Positions 45,689 to 55,082 are shown, numbered from the stretch's first letter. The stretch is 64,000 nt of DNA from Thalassospira lucentensis MCCC 1A00383 = DSM 14000 (GCF_000421265.1 NZ_ATWN01000006.1:277045-341044), one strand, 5' to 3'. A program made the numbers and translations. Notes: a model not told the origin generated them from the sequence alone.

Positions 45689-46882
45689 TCACGCTGCAGG
45701 GTCGAATAAGTAGCCCAATACACCGTTCAAACGGTTCCGACCTTGATCGGTAGTGCGAAGCCCGGCCGAATCACAAATCAAATCCCCCGATCCGATCAGG
45801 GTTTCAAGCCGCGCATTATCCAAAACATCGCGCGGGCCTTTGCCAATAATCCGTTCAAACCGGGCTGTTGGAATGGTTTCATTAAGCCGCAAGCCCATCA
45901 TCACCATTTCAAGCAGACGTTCGTCGGCCTCAAGCACGATTTCTTCCTGTGTACCGTTCCCGGCCTTTTCCACCCGATCCAGCCAGATATCGGGCGCCCG
46001 GTGGCGGCGCACTGCCGTCGGGACGGTCGTGCCATCTGGCTGAATGATCGCTTCGCGGCCATGCGCGCCGGGACCAATGCCGAGATAATCGCCATAGCGC
46101 CAATAGACCAGATTATGGCGGCTTTCCTGCCCCGGTTTGGCGTGGTTTGACACCTCATAGCAGCCATAACCAGCCGCCTGCGTTTCTTCCTGCGTAATCT
46201 CATAAAGCTCGGTCGCAAGGTCTTCGTCGGGGACGACCAACTCACCGCGCTGATGCAGGGTGTAAAACTGCGTGCCCGGCTCAATCGTCAGCTGATAGAG
46301 CGAGATATGCCCATTGGCGATCGCAAGCCCTTGGCGGAGCTCCTTGCGCCACGCCTTGGGATCATGTTCCGGACGGGCATAAATCAGATCGAACGAAAAC
46401 CGGTCAAATACTGATGTCGCAACATCCAGCGCCCGCATGGCTTCCTCGGCACTGTGCAAACGGCCAAGGAATTTAAGGTCACGGTCATTGAGCGCCTGAA
46501 TGCCAATCGACACCCGGTTAATGCCATTGGCGGCAAAGGCCGAAAACCGGTCGATTTCAACCGTCCCCGGATTGGCTTCCAGCGTGATTTCAATATCATC
46601 GGTCACGTTCCAGAACGTCTTGATGTCATCAATCAACGCACCCGCGGTTTCCGGATCCATCAGCGACGGCGTGCCCCCGCCAAAAAACACCGATCCCACC
46701 GCCCGGCCCGGATGGCGAGCGGCACCCGCCGCCAGTTCGGCGCGCAATGCCTTGCGCCAGCGCACATGATCGACACTGTTGGCGACATGGCTGTTGAAAT
46801 CGCAATAGGGGCATTTCGACAGGCAAAACGGCCAGTGGATATAAATGCCAAACGGCACGGTTTCAGCGGAGGTTGCGGACAC
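45689..46882 (-). CDS. hemW: Radical SAM heme chaperone HemW
   Basis: A 397-residue radical SAM protein. The cluster motif is HWPFCLSKCPYCDFNS (C-x3-C-x2-C followed by Phe, the HemW pattern rather than HemN), followed by VFFGGGTPSLMDP and a C-terminal HemW domain with DYLGIGPGAHG. It was formerly annotated as coproporphyrinogen oxidase; HemW delivers heme to respiratory proteins. The start is a GTG at 46882. It is last in the rph-rdgB-hemW operon, 112 bases after rdgB. Confidence 0.93.
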   Translation of the reverse strand: MSATSAETVPFGIYIHWPFCLSKCPYCDFNSHVANSVDHVRWRKALRAELAAGAARHPGRAVGSVFFGGGTPSLMDPETAGALIDDIKTFWNVTDDIEITLEANPGTVEIDRFSAFAANGINRVSIGIQALNDRDLKFLGRLHSAEEAMRALDVATSVFDRFSFDLIYARPEHDPKAWRKELRQGLAIANGHISLYQLTIEPGTQFYTLHQRGELVVPDEDLATELYEITQEETQAAGYGCYEVSNHAKPGQESRHNLVYWRYGDYLGIGPGAHGREAIIQPDGTTVPTAVRRHRAPDIWLDRVEKAGNGTQEEIVLEADERLLEMVMMGLRLNETIPTARFERIIGKGPRDVLDNARLETLIGSGDLICDSAGLRTTDQGRNRLNGVLGYLFDPAA

Positions 46883-46994
46883 GCGAAATTCTTTTCAAAT
46901 ACGGGAATGTTGGCCGATAAACTAACACGCACCGCCGATCATGACATCAGCGATGCGTGCATATGTTCAATGCAGGACAATTATTGCCGAAAGC

Positions 46995-47591
46995 TTATTT
47001 AAAGCAGGCCGCAACCAACTGCGCGAAGGCATCGGCCCGGTGGCTCATCTCATGCTTTATGGCTGGCTCTATTTCGCCAAAGGTTTGATCACATCCCTTG
47101 GGCTGGAAAATCGGGTCATAGCCAAATCCATGACGGCCGCGCTTGGGCCAAACGATGTCACCCTCAAGCCGTCCTTCGAAATTCTCAACATGCCCATCAG
47201 GCCACGCCAGTGACAGCGCACAGATAAACGATGCCCGTCGATCCGGATGGCTGCCTATCCCGTTCTGGACCTTTTCCATCGCCATATCGAAATCCTTATC
47301 CGGCCCGGCCCAGCGCGCCGAATAAATCCCCGGTGCGCCATCAAGGGCCGACACCGCAAGCCCGCTGTCATCGGCCAATGCCGGCAGGTTGGCCGCAGTG
47401 GCCGCCGCAGTCGATTTTAGCTGCGCATTGCCAATAAAGGTCTTTTCGGTTTCTTCGGGTTCGGGAAGATCAAGGTCACCGGCGGAAAACACTTCGATCC
47501 CAAAGGGTGCGAGAAGGTCACCGATTTCCTTGATTTTTCCTTTGTTGTGACTGGCGATAACCAGTTTTTTTTCCGTAAAGCGACGGGCCAT
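46995..47591 (-). CDS. rdgB: RdgB/HAM1 family non-canonical purine NTP pyrophosphatase
   Basis: A 198-residue enzyme that hydrolyses ITP, dITP and XTP to monophosphates, keeping them out of nucleic acids. The N-terminus [15 protein letters not shown] binds the triphosphate; [20 protein letters not shown] carries the metal-binding Asp residues; [12 protein letters not shown] and EMSHRADAF are the base-binding segments. It is downstream of rph and upstream of hemW, a standard alphaproteobacterial order. Confidence 0.96.
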   Translation of the reverse strand: MARRFTEKKLVIASHNKGKIKEIGDLLAPFGIEVFSAGDLDLPEPEETEKTFIGNAQLKSTAAATAANLPALADDSGLAVSALDGAPGIYSARWAGPDKDFDMAMEKVQNGIGSHPDRRASFICALSLAWPDGHVENFEGRLEGDIVWPKRGRHGFGYDPIFQPKGCDQTFGEIEPAIKHEMSHRADAFAQLVAACFK

Positions 47592-47654
47592 GTTCTTGCC
47601 TGAAGATTTTCAATAGAGAAAGATCGAGATAGTCGAAAGATGAGCGTGGCGAGG

Positions 47655-47770
47655 TTCGTTTCATGCCGTGGCGAAAATGGCTGGTTTTGAGAACCGGCGC
47701 GCAGCGTACGTTAAGTACGTGAGCACCGAAAGCCCAGAAACTCGCCATTTGCAGCCCGGCATGGAACGAA
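47655..47770. repeat. Long imperfect palindrome between rph and rdgB
   Basis: The outer arms TTCGTTTCATGCCG (47655-47668) and CGGCATGGAACGAA (47757-47770) are complementary with one mismatch. Further inside, AAATGGC pairs with GCCATTT and GTTT with AAAC, and the centre is GTAC-GTTAA-GTAC around 47706-47718. The whole is about 116 bp and can form one long interrupted hairpin in the operon transcript. It contains no gene and fills most of the 190-base rph-rdgB spacer. It looks like a dispersed palindromic intergenic element. Confidence 0.72.
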
Positions 47771-47781
47771 GACCGGCATGT

Positions 47782-48498
47782 TCAAAGGCCGAGCGCTTCA
47801 CGCTGTTTCGCAAACAGCTCCTTGCAGCCTTTTTCGGCCAGCGCGAACATCTGATCATACGCTGCACGATCAAACGGCACGTCTTCTGCTGTTGCCTGAA
47901 CCTCAACAATGCCACCATTGCCAGCCAGAACAAAGTTGGCATCGGCCCCGGCATTGCTGTCTTCGGCGTAATCAAGGTCAAGAACCGCGTTGCCGTTATA
48001 AATGCCGCATGAAATGGCGGCGACCGGCTGGGTCAGCGGGATTTCCTTGATCAGGCCAAGGCGGCGCACGCCCTGAAACGCCAGATGGGCTGCCACATAG
48101 GCACCCGTGATTGATGCGGTGCGCGTGCCGCCATCGGCCTGAATGACGTCACAATCAAGGCGCATCTGCATTTCGCCCATGGCCTTCATATCGGTCACGG
48201 CCCGGATCGAACGCCCGATCAAACGTTGAATTTCCTGTGTCCGACCCGACTGACCACCGCGCGCAGCTTCACGGTTCATGCGACTGTCGGTCGCACGCGG
48301 GAGCATGCCATATTCTGCGGTAATCCAGCCCTTGCCGGAGTTGCGCATCCAGCCCGGCACCTTGTCCTCGACCGTTGCCGTACAGATGACATGGGTATCG
48401 CCAAATTTGATCATGCATGACCCTTCGGCATATTTAGAAATGCCGGTTTCAATCGAAACGTCGCGAAGCTGATCTTGGGTACGGCCGGATGGGCGCAT
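47782..48498 (-). CDS. rph: Ribonuclease PH
   Basis: A 238-residue phosphorolytic 3'-5' exoribonuclease that trims tRNA 3' ends. It begins [16 protein letters not shown], followed by [20 protein letters not shown], the basic [20 protein letters not shown] and the phosphate/metal region [22 protein letters not shown] 48498 has AGAGG 8 bases upstream; a longer open frame upstream is not conserved. It is divergent from hrcA with 289 bases between the starts. Confidence 0.96.
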   Translation of the reverse strand: MRPSGRTQDQLRDVSIETGISKYAEGSCMIKFGDTHVICTATVEDKVPGWMRNSGKGWITAEYGMLPRATDSRMNREAARGGQSGRTQEIQRLIGRSIRAVTDMKAMGEMQMRLDCDVIQADGGTRTASITGAYVAAHLAFQGVRRLGLIKEIPLTQPVAAISCGIYNGNAVLDLDYAEDSNAGADANFVLAGNGGIVEVQATAEDVPFDRAAYDQMFALAEKGCKELFAKQREALGL

Positions 48499-48708
48499 GG
48501 GGGAGAACCTCTTGTTTGTCTGTATGGCACTGGCCTTGGCAACCAATGCGAATAATCTGAAATTTCGCCCAAAGTAAGATGACACCCGCCAAAGGTCCAG
48601 CAGTTTCCCCGTGATATTTGGCGCGATTCGCATTGCGCTTTGACAGGTTTTGAAACTAAGTACTTGATTGATGGTACCCTTGCGCTTCTCACTGCAAATC
48701 CGGTGCGA

Positions 48709-48737
48709 TTGACGGTTGGACTTGGGCTGACTAAATT
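48709..48737 (+). promoter_or_regulatory. Sigma-70-type promoter of hrcA-grpE
   Basis: TTGACG (48709-48714) and TAAATT (48732-48737) are separated by the optimal 17 bases, 50 bases before the hrcA ATG. I see neither a CIRCE inverted repeat nor a good sigma-32 site in this region. Confidence 0.6.
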
Positions 48738-48787
48738 CGTATCACCTTTTGACGCAATCTTGCGCAAACTATGGTCACACACAGAAA

Positions 48788-49846
48788 ATGGCGCATTTCG
48801 ACGACACCCTACTTGGCGATATGAACGTGCGGACACGCGAAGTGTTCCGCCAGATCGTTGATGCCTACGTCGCAACCGGCGAACCCATCGGGTCACGGTC
48901 GATTGCACGACGGATGTCTGAAAACCTGTCGGCGGCGACCATTCGCAATGTCATGTCCGACCTTGAAGACATGGGATTACTGGTGGCCCCCCATGTCTCG
49001 GCTGGACGGTTGCCCAGTGAAAAGGGCCTGCGTCTGTTTGTAAATGCCTTGATGGAGGTCGGTGACCTTCCCAATGCCGAACGCGATCAACTGACCAAAA
49101 ATTGCGAACAGGCGGGTTATTCGCTTGATCAGATGTTGGGCGAGGCCACTACGATGTTATCAGGGCTATCGCGCTGTGCCGGGCTTGTCGTGGCCCCCAA
49201 AACGGATGGCTTACGGCTCAAACAGATTGAATTTGTTGGACTTTCGCCGGGCAAGGTTCTTGCTGTTCTGGTGTCGCAGAACGGCAACGTTGAAAATCGA
49301 ATCCTTGATGTTCCAGCAGATTTGCCCGGTTCGGCATTGACAGAAGCCGCGAATTATCTAAATAGCCGGTTGGCTGGAAAGACTCTTGACGATGCGCGCC
49401 TGCTGATCACCGAGGAACGCGATCAGTTGCGCCAGGAACTTGATGACCTTTCAGCCGGATTGATTGATGCAGGCCTTGCAACATGGGCCGGCGGGATCAA
49501 GGGATCGTCCCTGATTGTTAAGGGCCAATCCCAGCTGTTGGAAAATATCGATACGATTGAACAGCTTGAATCCGTGCGCCGCCTGTTTAACGTGCTTGAG
49601 GCCCGCGATCAGATGATCGAACTGCTCGATGTGACGACGGACGCCCAGGGTGTTCAGATTTTCATCGGGTCAGAGAACAAATTATTCGGTGGATCGGGCC
49701 TTTCGATGGTGATTTCGCCCTATCAAAACGCCGAAGGCAGCATTGTGGGCGCAATCGGGGTTGTCGGACCAACCCGGATCAATTATGCCCGGATCATTCC
49801 GCTGGTCGATTACACCGCCAAACTGGTCGGTCGACTGATTGGATAA
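48788..49846 (+). CDS. hrcA: Heat-inducible transcription repressor HrcA
   Basis: A 352-residue repressor of CIRCE-controlled chaperone genes. The N-terminal winged helix has TREVFRQIVDAYVATGEPIG and MSENLSAATIRNVMSDLEDMG; a GAF-like middle and a C-terminal segment IFIGSENKLFGGSGLSMVI are typical. ATG 48788 or ATG 48821 (directly before NVRTREVF) may be used. grpE follows after 52 bases. In this class HrcA usually controls groESL, which is not in the window. Confidence 0.93.
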   Translation: MAHFDDTLLGDMNVRTREVFRQIVDAYVATGEPIGSRSIARRMSENLSAATIRNVMSDLEDMGLLVAPHVSAGRLPSEKGLRLFVNALMEVGDLPNAERDQLTKNCEQAGYSLDQMLGEATTMLSGLSRCAGLVVAPKTDGLRLKQIEFVGLSPGKVLAVLVSQNGNVENRILDVPADLPGSALTEAANYLNSRLAGKTLDDARLLITEERDQLRQELDDLSAGLIDAGLATWAGGIKGSSLIVKGQSQLLENIDTIEQLESVRRLFNVLEARDQMIELLDVTTDAQGVQIFIGSENKLFGGSGLSMVISPYQNAEGSIVGAIGVVGPTRINYARIIPLVDYTAKLVGRLIG

Positions 49847-49898
49847 ATCGCGGCGCTGCGTGTCAGGCCGCACTAACGTGAAAGTACATAGGTTAGCC

Positions 49899-50540
49899 AT
49901 GTCGGAAACCGCAAAAAACACCCCGGACGATCTGCACGATGTAAATGCAGAGCAAGCCGCAGCCGAAGATATCGCAGCAGAGGCGAACGCGGCTGAGCAC
50001 GAAGATGTCGTGATCGAAGATCCGATCACCGCCCTTGAAGCCGAAGTTGCCGAACTGAAAGACCGCCTGTTGCGCCAGGCCGCCGAGGTGGAAAACACCC
50101 GCCGCCGCGCCAAAAAGGATGTCGAGGACGCTGGCAACTACGCAATTACCAAATTTGCCCGTGAGCTTCTTGACGTTGGGGATAACCTGCGCCGCGCCCT
50201 TGATGCTGCTGGCGACACCTCCAATGCCGATCCGGCGATGAAAACGCTGTTTGAAGGCGTTGAAATGACCGAACAGACGCTTCTCAAGGCGCTTGAAAAG
50301 AACGGCGTTGAAAAGCTTGAACCGCTTGGTGAAAAGCTCGACCCGAACAAGCATCAGGCCGTGTTTGAAATGCCGAACCCGGACTATCCGGACGGGCATG
50401 TCGCACAGGTCATGCAGGCCGGTTATATGCTCAAAGGCCGATTGTTGCGCCCTGCCATGGTCGGTGTGACCAAAAACCCGCCTGCTGAGCAAGCACCCAA
50501 GGACGACACTCCGGGCGGGAATGTCGATACATCGGCCTAA
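49899..50540 (+). CDS. grpE: Nucleotide exchange factor GrpE
   Basis: A 213-residue co-chaperone that releases ADP from DnaK. An acidic N-terminus leads into a long coiled coil (ITALEAEVAELKDRLLRQAA, EVENTRRRAKKDVEDAGNYA), then the beta-wing with LDPNKHQAVFEMP and GYMLKGRLLRPAMVGVTK. ATG 49899 is preceded by TAGGTTAGCC. Partner dnaK-dnaJ lies about 26 kb away in the window. Confidence 0.96.
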   Translation: MSETAKNTPDDLHDVNAEQAAAEDIAAEANAAEHEDVVIEDPITALEAEVAELKDRLLRQAAEVENTRRRAKKDVEDAGNYAITKFARELLDVGDNLRRALDAAGDTSNADPAMKTLFEGVEMTEQTLLKALEKNGVEKLEPLGEKLDPNKHQAVFEMPNPDYPDGHVAQVMQAGYMLKGRLLRPAMVGVTKNPPAEQAPKDDTPGGNVDTSA

Positions 50541-50586
50541 ACACGACAGCACCAAAATAAACCGGTTTTAGCGGATCGGGTTTATC

Positions 50587-50623
50587 AACGGCCCTGCCAG
50601 ACAGACTTGGCGGGGCCGTTTTG
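50587..50623 (+). terminator. Rho-independent terminator of hrcA-grpE
   Basis: ACGGCCCTGCC (50588-50598) pairs with GGCGGGGCCGT (50609-50619), with one mismatch and a 10-base loop, followed by TTTTG. Confidence 0.82.
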
Positions 50624-50776
50624 AGTCCAGACGCACAGAGCTTCCCGCCTTTCGCAGGAATGACGTACTCTCTCAAGACGGTTACTCTGAATCCCTCTAC
50701 AGTCGTCATGTCCGCGCTAGGCGGGCATCCATGAACCGCGAAAACATTGATTGCCAACTCGACAGGACACCTCCCC

Positions 50777-51523
50777 ATGCCACTTCGTCCCGACCTGATT
50801 GACATCCTGCGCGATGAGGCCGCCCCGATTGTCATTTTGACCGGGGCTGGCATTTCAAAGGAAAGCGGGTTGCATACATTCCGCGATCCCGATGGCATCT
50901 GGGCGAAATACGATATTTCCGAGGTCGCCACCCCCGACGCCTTCGTCAATAATCCCGATCTGGTCCATCACTTTTACAATGACCGGCGCGCAGCCCTTCT
51001 GGATTCGAATATCCAGCCCAACGCCGCCCATCATGCGCTTGCCCGGCTTGAAACCAAATGGCCCGGTGATGTGTTGCTGGTGACCCAGAACATCGATGAT
51101 CTTCATGGCCGGGCCGGATCGAAAAACCTGATCCATATGCACGGCGAGCTGCTTAAAATCCGCTGCAACCACTGTGATCTTCTGACCGCGTGGGCAGACG
51201 ACCTCGCCAAGGAAACCGCCTGCCCGTCGTGTGGCAAGGCTGGCGGCCTGCGTCCACATGTCGTCTGGTTTGGCGAAATGCCGCTTGAGATGGACCGCAT
51301 CTATGCCGCCTTGGGTGATTGCGGATTGTTTATGTCGATTGGCACATCGGGCAATGTCTATCCGGCAGCCGGATTTGTTCAGGTTGCCCATCAAGAAGCC
51401 GGTGCCGAAACGGTTGAGCTCAACCTTGAACCGAGCAACGGTGCCACCCTGTTTGATCACAGCACCTATGGCCCGGCAACAGAACTGGTCCCCGCCTTTG
51501 TCGATGCGCTTTTAAAAGGCTGA
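50777..51523 (+). CDS. cobB: Sir2-family NAD-dependent deacylase (CobB-like)
   Basis: A 248-residue sirtuin. The NAD motifs are ILTGAGISKESGLHTFRD and VTQNIDDLH; the catalytic His is in IHMHGELLKIRC; zinc ligands are CNHC and CPSC. HFYNDRRAAL holds the Tyr-x-x-Arg pair known in class III sirtuins to bind succinyl and malonyl lysine, so desuccinylation is likely as well as deacetylation. ATG 50777 has AGGA about 9 bases upstream. Its stop is 3 bases from that of the convergent ArsR gene. Confidence 0.93.
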   Translation: MPLRPDLIDILRDEAAPIVILTGAGISKESGLHTFRDPDGIWAKYDISEVATPDAFVNNPDLVHHFYNDRRAALLDSNIQPNAAHHALARLETKWPGDVLLVTQNIDDLHGRAGSKNLIHMHGELLKIRCNHCDLLTAWADDLAKETACPSCGKAGGLRPHVVWFGEMPLEMDRIYAALGDCGLFMSIGTSGNVYPAAGFVQVAHQEAGAETVELNLEPSNGATLFDHSTYGPATELVPAFVDALLKG

Positions 51524-51526
51524 CCT

Positions 51527-52207
51527 TTAGTCTCCGACCAGTTCGCGAAATTTTTGCTCCCCGTCGACACTGAACCGGACAATCCGCGACTCGCTCATAC
51601 GCCGAGCCCAACCCAAATCATAAAACCGATCCAGCAACGCCGCCCCGAACGACCCAGCCAGATGCGATTGTCGGGCACTCCAGTCCAGACATTCACGGCA
51701 TAACGGACGGCGATTTTGGCGCAACGCCGCCAGATCTATGCCAAACCCGTTGCCAAAATCCACACCGGCATCGGTCAAGGCCACTCCATTCAAATCGGTC
51801 TTGATAAGCTTGCGTTTTGACAGACCGTCAAACAGCGCTACCCCCATATCCCCCGCCAAATGGTCGTAACACACCCGTGCACGACGCAATTCGGGGTCTT
51901 TGGGGCCGGTACGCACCCGGTTATGCCCAACCCGATTGGCAATCCCCATCATGACTTCAAGCGCCTCGACAATATCGGGACCAGACAGCGTGAAATAGCG
52001 ATGCCGACCCTGCTTGCGCGGGATCACAATCTGTCCGGCTTCAAGTTTCGCCAGATGCGAACTTGCGGTTTGCGGCGTCACCCCGGCTTCCTGTGCCAAT
52101 TCGGTTGCGGTTAATGCTTTGCCGCCCATTAAGGCTGTCAGCATATTTGCGCGTGCCGGATCGCCAAGCAATGCGGCCACGCGGGCAATATCGGGTCCTT
52201 CTTTCAT
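51527..52207 (-). CDS. ArsR-family transcriptional regulator
   Basis: A 226-residue regulator with an N-terminal ArsR winged helix (VAALLGDPARANMLTALMGG, AGVTPQTASSHLAKLEAGQI) and a C-terminal domain of about 130 residues with the conserved segment LCRECLDWSARQSHLAGSFG. It lacks the classical ELCVCDL metal site; the two Cys of LCREC could sense thiols, oxidants or metal (inference). It is divergent from an EamA exporter with 76 bases between starts, and a 16-bp inverted repeat sits 3 bases before its ATG, which would suit autoregulation. Confidence 0.88.
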   Translation of the reverse strand: MKEGPDIARVAALLGDPARANMLTALMGGKALTATELAQEAGVTPQTASSHLAKLEAGQIVIPRKQGRHRYFTLSGPDIVEALEVMMGIANRVGHNRVRTGPKDPELRRARVCYDHLAGDMGVALFDGLSKRKLIKTDLNGVALTDAGVDFGNGFGIDLAALRQNRRPLCRECLDWSARQSHLAGSFGAALLDRFYDLGWARRMSESRIVRFSVDGEQKFRELVGD

Positions 52208-52209
52208 AG

Positions 52210-52225
52210 TTCGATGCTAGTCGAA
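52210..52225. promoter_or_regulatory. Inverted repeat, probable ArsR operator (site 1)
   Basis: TTCGATGCTAGTCGAA has the arms TTCGA/TCGAA around 6 bases. It lies 2 bases beyond the ArsR start codon and 58 bases before the EamA start, and near a TTGACT that could be the EamA -35. A close match occurs at 55142-55157. Confidence 0.6.
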
Positions 52226-52283
52226 GCATTGACTGCAAACAATCGGTTATCTGTTCTGAATTACATCCAGTCCGGAGAACCAC

Positions 52284-53201
52284 ATGACGCCGTCAAAACC
52301 ATCCCTGCCACTTGAAATCGGTTTGCTGGCTGTACTCGCCCTGCTTTGGGGGTCGTCATACCTGTTCATCAAAATCGCAGTAAACGACATCCCGCCAATC
52401 ACCTTGATTGCGATCAGGGTCGGTATCGCATCGCTGTTTCTTCTTGCCGTCATGTTGTGGCGCGGCGAGCGTTTTCCGCGCGATGGCAAGGTTCTTGGCA
52501 TGTTGCTGATCCAGTCGGTTCTCAACAGTCTTGGTGCCTGGACCATCCTTGCCTGGGGGCAGCAACATGTCGATAGCGGCCTTGCGAGCGTGTTGAACTC
52601 GACATCGCCGATTTTTGTCTTCCTGATCACGGCCTTTCTTGCACACCATGAACGGATTGATCTGCTCCGTCTCGTTGGCGCGTGTCTTGGCCTCGCGGGT
52701 GTGGTTCTCATTGTCGGTCCCGGTGTCATTACCGGCCTTGGACAACATGTCGGCGGTCAGCTCGCTGTTCTGACCGGAGCAATCCTTTATGCCGGAGCCG
52801 CGATCTATGGCAGACGTTTTAACGCTCTGCCCGCCACTGTCACCGCTGCTGCGACCATGATCTGGGCCAGCATCTTTTTGATCCCGGCGAGTCTGATACT
52901 GGACCGTCCGTGGACATTGGCCCCGTCAACAACCGCCATTCTTGCAACGCTCGCTCTGTCGGTTTTTTGCACGGCAATCGCCTTGCTGATCTATTTCCGG
53001 CTTTTGCGTACGCTCGGCTCCATCGGGGTTGCCAGCCAAAGCTATCTACGCGCCGGGATCGGCGTTTTGCTTGGCAGTCTATTACTTGGCGAAACCATAA
53101 GTCCACCGGCTGTTGCCGGTATCCTCTGCGCACTTGTCGGCGTCGCCATCATCAACATTCCGCGCCCATTCCGACAAACATCTCCTTCCCCAAAAAAGTA
53201 A
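52284..53201 (+). CDS. EamA-family (DMT) transporter
   Basis: A 305-residue protein with ten hydrophobic segments in two EamA repeats; the first begins LAVLALLWGSSYLFIKIAVND and carries LTLIAIRVGIASLFLLAVML-like helices, the second starts GQLAVLTGAILYAGAAIYGR. The family exports small metabolites and drugs. It is divergent from the ArsR gene and 13 bases upstream of NIPSNAP copy 1, so exporter, NIPSNAP and truncated monooxygenase form one operon. Substrate unknown. Confidence 0.86.
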   Translation: MTPSKPSLPLEIGLLAVLALLWGSSYLFIKIAVNDIPPITLIAIRVGIASLFLLAVMLWRGERFPRDGKVLGMLLIQSVLNSLGAWTILAWGQQHVDSGLASVLNSTSPIFVFLITAFLAHHERIDLLRLVGACLGLAGVVLIVGPGVITGLGQHVGGQLAVLTGAILYAGAAIYGRRFNALPATVTAAATMIWASIFLIPASLILDRPWTLAPSTTAILATLALSVFCTAIALLIYFRLLRTLGSIGVASQSYLRAGIGVLLGSLLLGETISPPAVAGILCALVGVAIINIPRPFRQTSPSPKK

Positions 53202-53214
53202 GAAAGACTGAACC

Positions 53215-53556
53215 ATGATCACCTGTTTCATCCGCTATGAAATTGATCCTTACAAAAAGGATGCCTTCATCGAATATGCCCGCAATTGGGGGCAGGCTAT
53301 CCCGCGCTGCGGGGCACACCTTGTTGGCTATTTCGCACCACATGAAGGATCGGTTTCGACCGCCTATGGTATCTATCATTTGCCCGATCTGGCATCCTAT
53401 GAGGCCTATCGCGCAAAACTAGCCGCCGATCCGCTGGGTCAGGAAAACTATCAATTCGCCCAGCGCGAAAAATTCATCCTGCGCGAAGAACGCCAGTTTC
53501 TGAAAATTGCCTCGACACCCCATGCTGGCCCGCAGACGGAGCTTATCAAACCATGA
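53215..53556 (+). CDS. NIPSNAP-family protein, copy 1
   Basis: A 113-residue ferredoxin-like alpha/beta-barrel protein of the NIPSNAP family, starting [20 protein letters not shown] and with [20 protein letters not shown]. The paralogue at 55244-55585 differs at about 12 of 113 positions. It is downstream of the EamA exporter and overlaps the next gene by 4 bases (ATGA). Family members are small dimeric proteins of uncertain enzymatic role. Confidence 0.86.
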   Translation: MITCFIRYEIDPYKKDAFIEYARNWGQAIPRCGAHLVGYFAPHEGSVSTAYGIYHLPDLASYEAYRAKLAADPLGQENYQFAQREKFILREERQFLKIASTPHAGPQTELIKP

Positions 53557-53804
53557 TCGCCGTGATTTTCGAAGTCACCCCGCATAAGGCGCATTACGAC
53601 GAATATCTCGCCATCGCAGGCGAGTTGCTTCCGATTTTGCAAGACATGGATGGCTTTATCTCGATCGAGCGGTTCAGCTCGCTCACCACACCGGGCAAGG
53701 TTTTATCCCTGTCGTTCTGGCGCAGGCCATCCAGATCAATGCCAAAGGACGGGCAGAAAAACATCTGCCCGTCCCAGTTCCAATCGCACCCTCAAGTTCG
53801 ATAG
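53553..53804 (+). pseudogene. Truncated antibiotic biosynthesis monooxygenase (ABM), copy 1
   Basis: The first 57 residues, through SLSFWR, differ from the intact paralogue (55582-55944) at only two positions. After about 53721 all similarity stops and the frame runs through 26 unrelated residues (RPSRSMPKDGQKNICPSQ...) to a chance stop at 53804. The second half of the domain, including the helix [15 protein letters not shown], is lost. The sharp junction suggests recombination or deletion, not gradual decay. The product is probably non-functional. Confidence 0.82.
53747..53774. terminator. Hairpin downstream of aztD and the truncated ABM gene
   Basis: GGACGGGCAG (53747-53756) pairs with CTGCCCGTCC (53765-53774) over an 8-base loop. 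It follows the aztD gene on the minus strand and lies inside the novel tail of the truncated ABM frame. The T tract is weak on both strands. Confidence 0.55.
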
Positions 53805-53829
53805 ATACATATCAGACTTTATAACGGCC

Positions 53830-55065
53830 TTAGTGCGACAGCCCGGACCCGCCAATGGCAACAATGTTGAACGGAAGCCCCTGAACCTTAATCTCGCCTT
53901 TATCGGCAAAGCTTTTGGCATCAACAAGGCGCACAAGATGGTCACGCGGGTCGGTCACGGCAATAACATCCCCGGCAACTGCAATGCGAGGCCGCGGATC
54001 GCGCCAGTGCCCATCCTTGCTATAGGGCTTGGTAATCTGCTGCGAACGAATAATCTTGCCATCAAGAACATCCACCGCATGCAGATAACCATCTTCGGTA
54101 AAGACATAGGCGATGGTCACCTGTTCCGGATCAAGCGCGAAATGAACATAGCGCACAGGCAAATCAACCAGCCGGAAAGGTGCGTCTTCGGTTGGCTCAA
54201 TCACCACCAGCTTGTCCGCACCGTAATCACCAAGGAAGAATTGCATGGCTTTGCCACCGGCCAAATGGCCCACACGTCCGCTTGGCATATCGTCGCCATA
54301 AGACAGCATCTTGATCGTTGGCGCATCATTGCCGCTCAGCTGGGCAGTAATCACCCCTTCTTCACAGCCAAACGCCACAATACCCGCCGAATAGGCTTCG
54401 CCGTGAAGCCCCGTGCAGGTGTGAACATCCCCAACCTGCTTGCCCGCATAATCGACAACTTTAAGCCCAAGACGCGGCGGCAAACTGCCCGGCTTGGTTT
54501 CGACCTCAAGATCAGGTTCAGACATCAGATAATAATCACCCATCGGCACCACGACACCATGATGAGGGGCAGTCGCTGTCACTTCGCCATGGGTCGCACT
54601 TCCCGCAAGAAGATCATCTTCACCAAAAACCTTTGCAACGCCTTCGCCGTCAAAGAACATATAAAACGCGCCATCATGGGGAACCGCATGAACCGGGCGT
54701 TTACCGTTAATACCAACCGGCAGCAACGCCGCATTCTTAATGTCAATATCGGCATGATCACCGTGGGAGAAAACCTCAATCCCGCTATCGATCACCGCCA
54801 CGGCATCATGATCCATTTGAACCGCGGCCAAGGTCTTTCCACTCTCGCTTGGCACCAGATGGGTCACATAGCCTGTGGTGTCAAACCGATCGATAACCGC
54901 CTTTTTCTCCAGATCAACAACGGTGACACCGCCCTCTTTCTGGTCAGTAACAAAAAGACGCCATGCCTGCCGTGTTTCATCTGCCGCCTGTGCGGGTGAT
55001 GCCCCGAAAACCGGCATCAAAACCGCGCCGCTCACCATGACGGCCCGCGCAATATTTTTGAACAA
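53830..55065 (-). CDS. aztD: Zinc metallochaperone AztD
   Basis: A 411-residue periplasmic beta-propeller protein. The signal peptide is AVMVSGAVLMPVFGASPAQA; the His-rich loop FSHGDHADIDIK and PHHGVVVPMGDYYLM are likely zinc sites, and CTGLHGEAYSAGIVAFGCEEG is the paired-Cys region of the family. AztD hands zinc to the AztC binding protein of the AztABC importer, which is not nearby here. It starts with TTG at 55065, TAGGAG 6 bases upstream. A Zur-like palindrome lies 18-37 bases upstream. It sits between the two NIPSNAP/ABM copies. Confidence 0.85.
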   Translation of the reverse strand: MFKNIARAVMVSGAVLMPVFGASPAQAADETRQAWRLFVTDQKEGGVTVVDLEKKAVIDRFDTTGYVTHLVPSESGKTLAAVQMDHDAVAVIDSGIEVFSHGDHADIDIKNAALLPVGINGKRPVHAVPHDGAFYMFFDGEGVAKVFGEDDLLAGSATHGEVTATAPHHGVVVPMGDYYLMSEPDLEVETKPGSLPPRLGLKVVDYAGKQVGDVHTCTGLHGEAYSAGIVAFGCEEGVITAQLSGNDAPTIKMLSYGDDMPSGRVGHLAGGKAMQFFLGDYGADKLVVIEPTEDAPFRLVDLPVRYVHFALDPEQVTIAYVFTEDGYLHAVDVLDGKIIRSQQITKPYSKDGHWRDPRPRIAVAGDVIAVTDPRDHLVRLVDAKSFADKGEIKVQGLPFNIVAIGGSGLSH

Positions 55066-55082
55066 AAGATGCTCCTATTTAC

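Noticed and set aside
48499..48787. CIRCE operator or sigma-32 promoter upstream of hrcA
   Set aside because: No TTAGCACTC/GAGTGCTAA repeat. CTTG tetramers occur, but none has CYTATNT at 17-18 bases.
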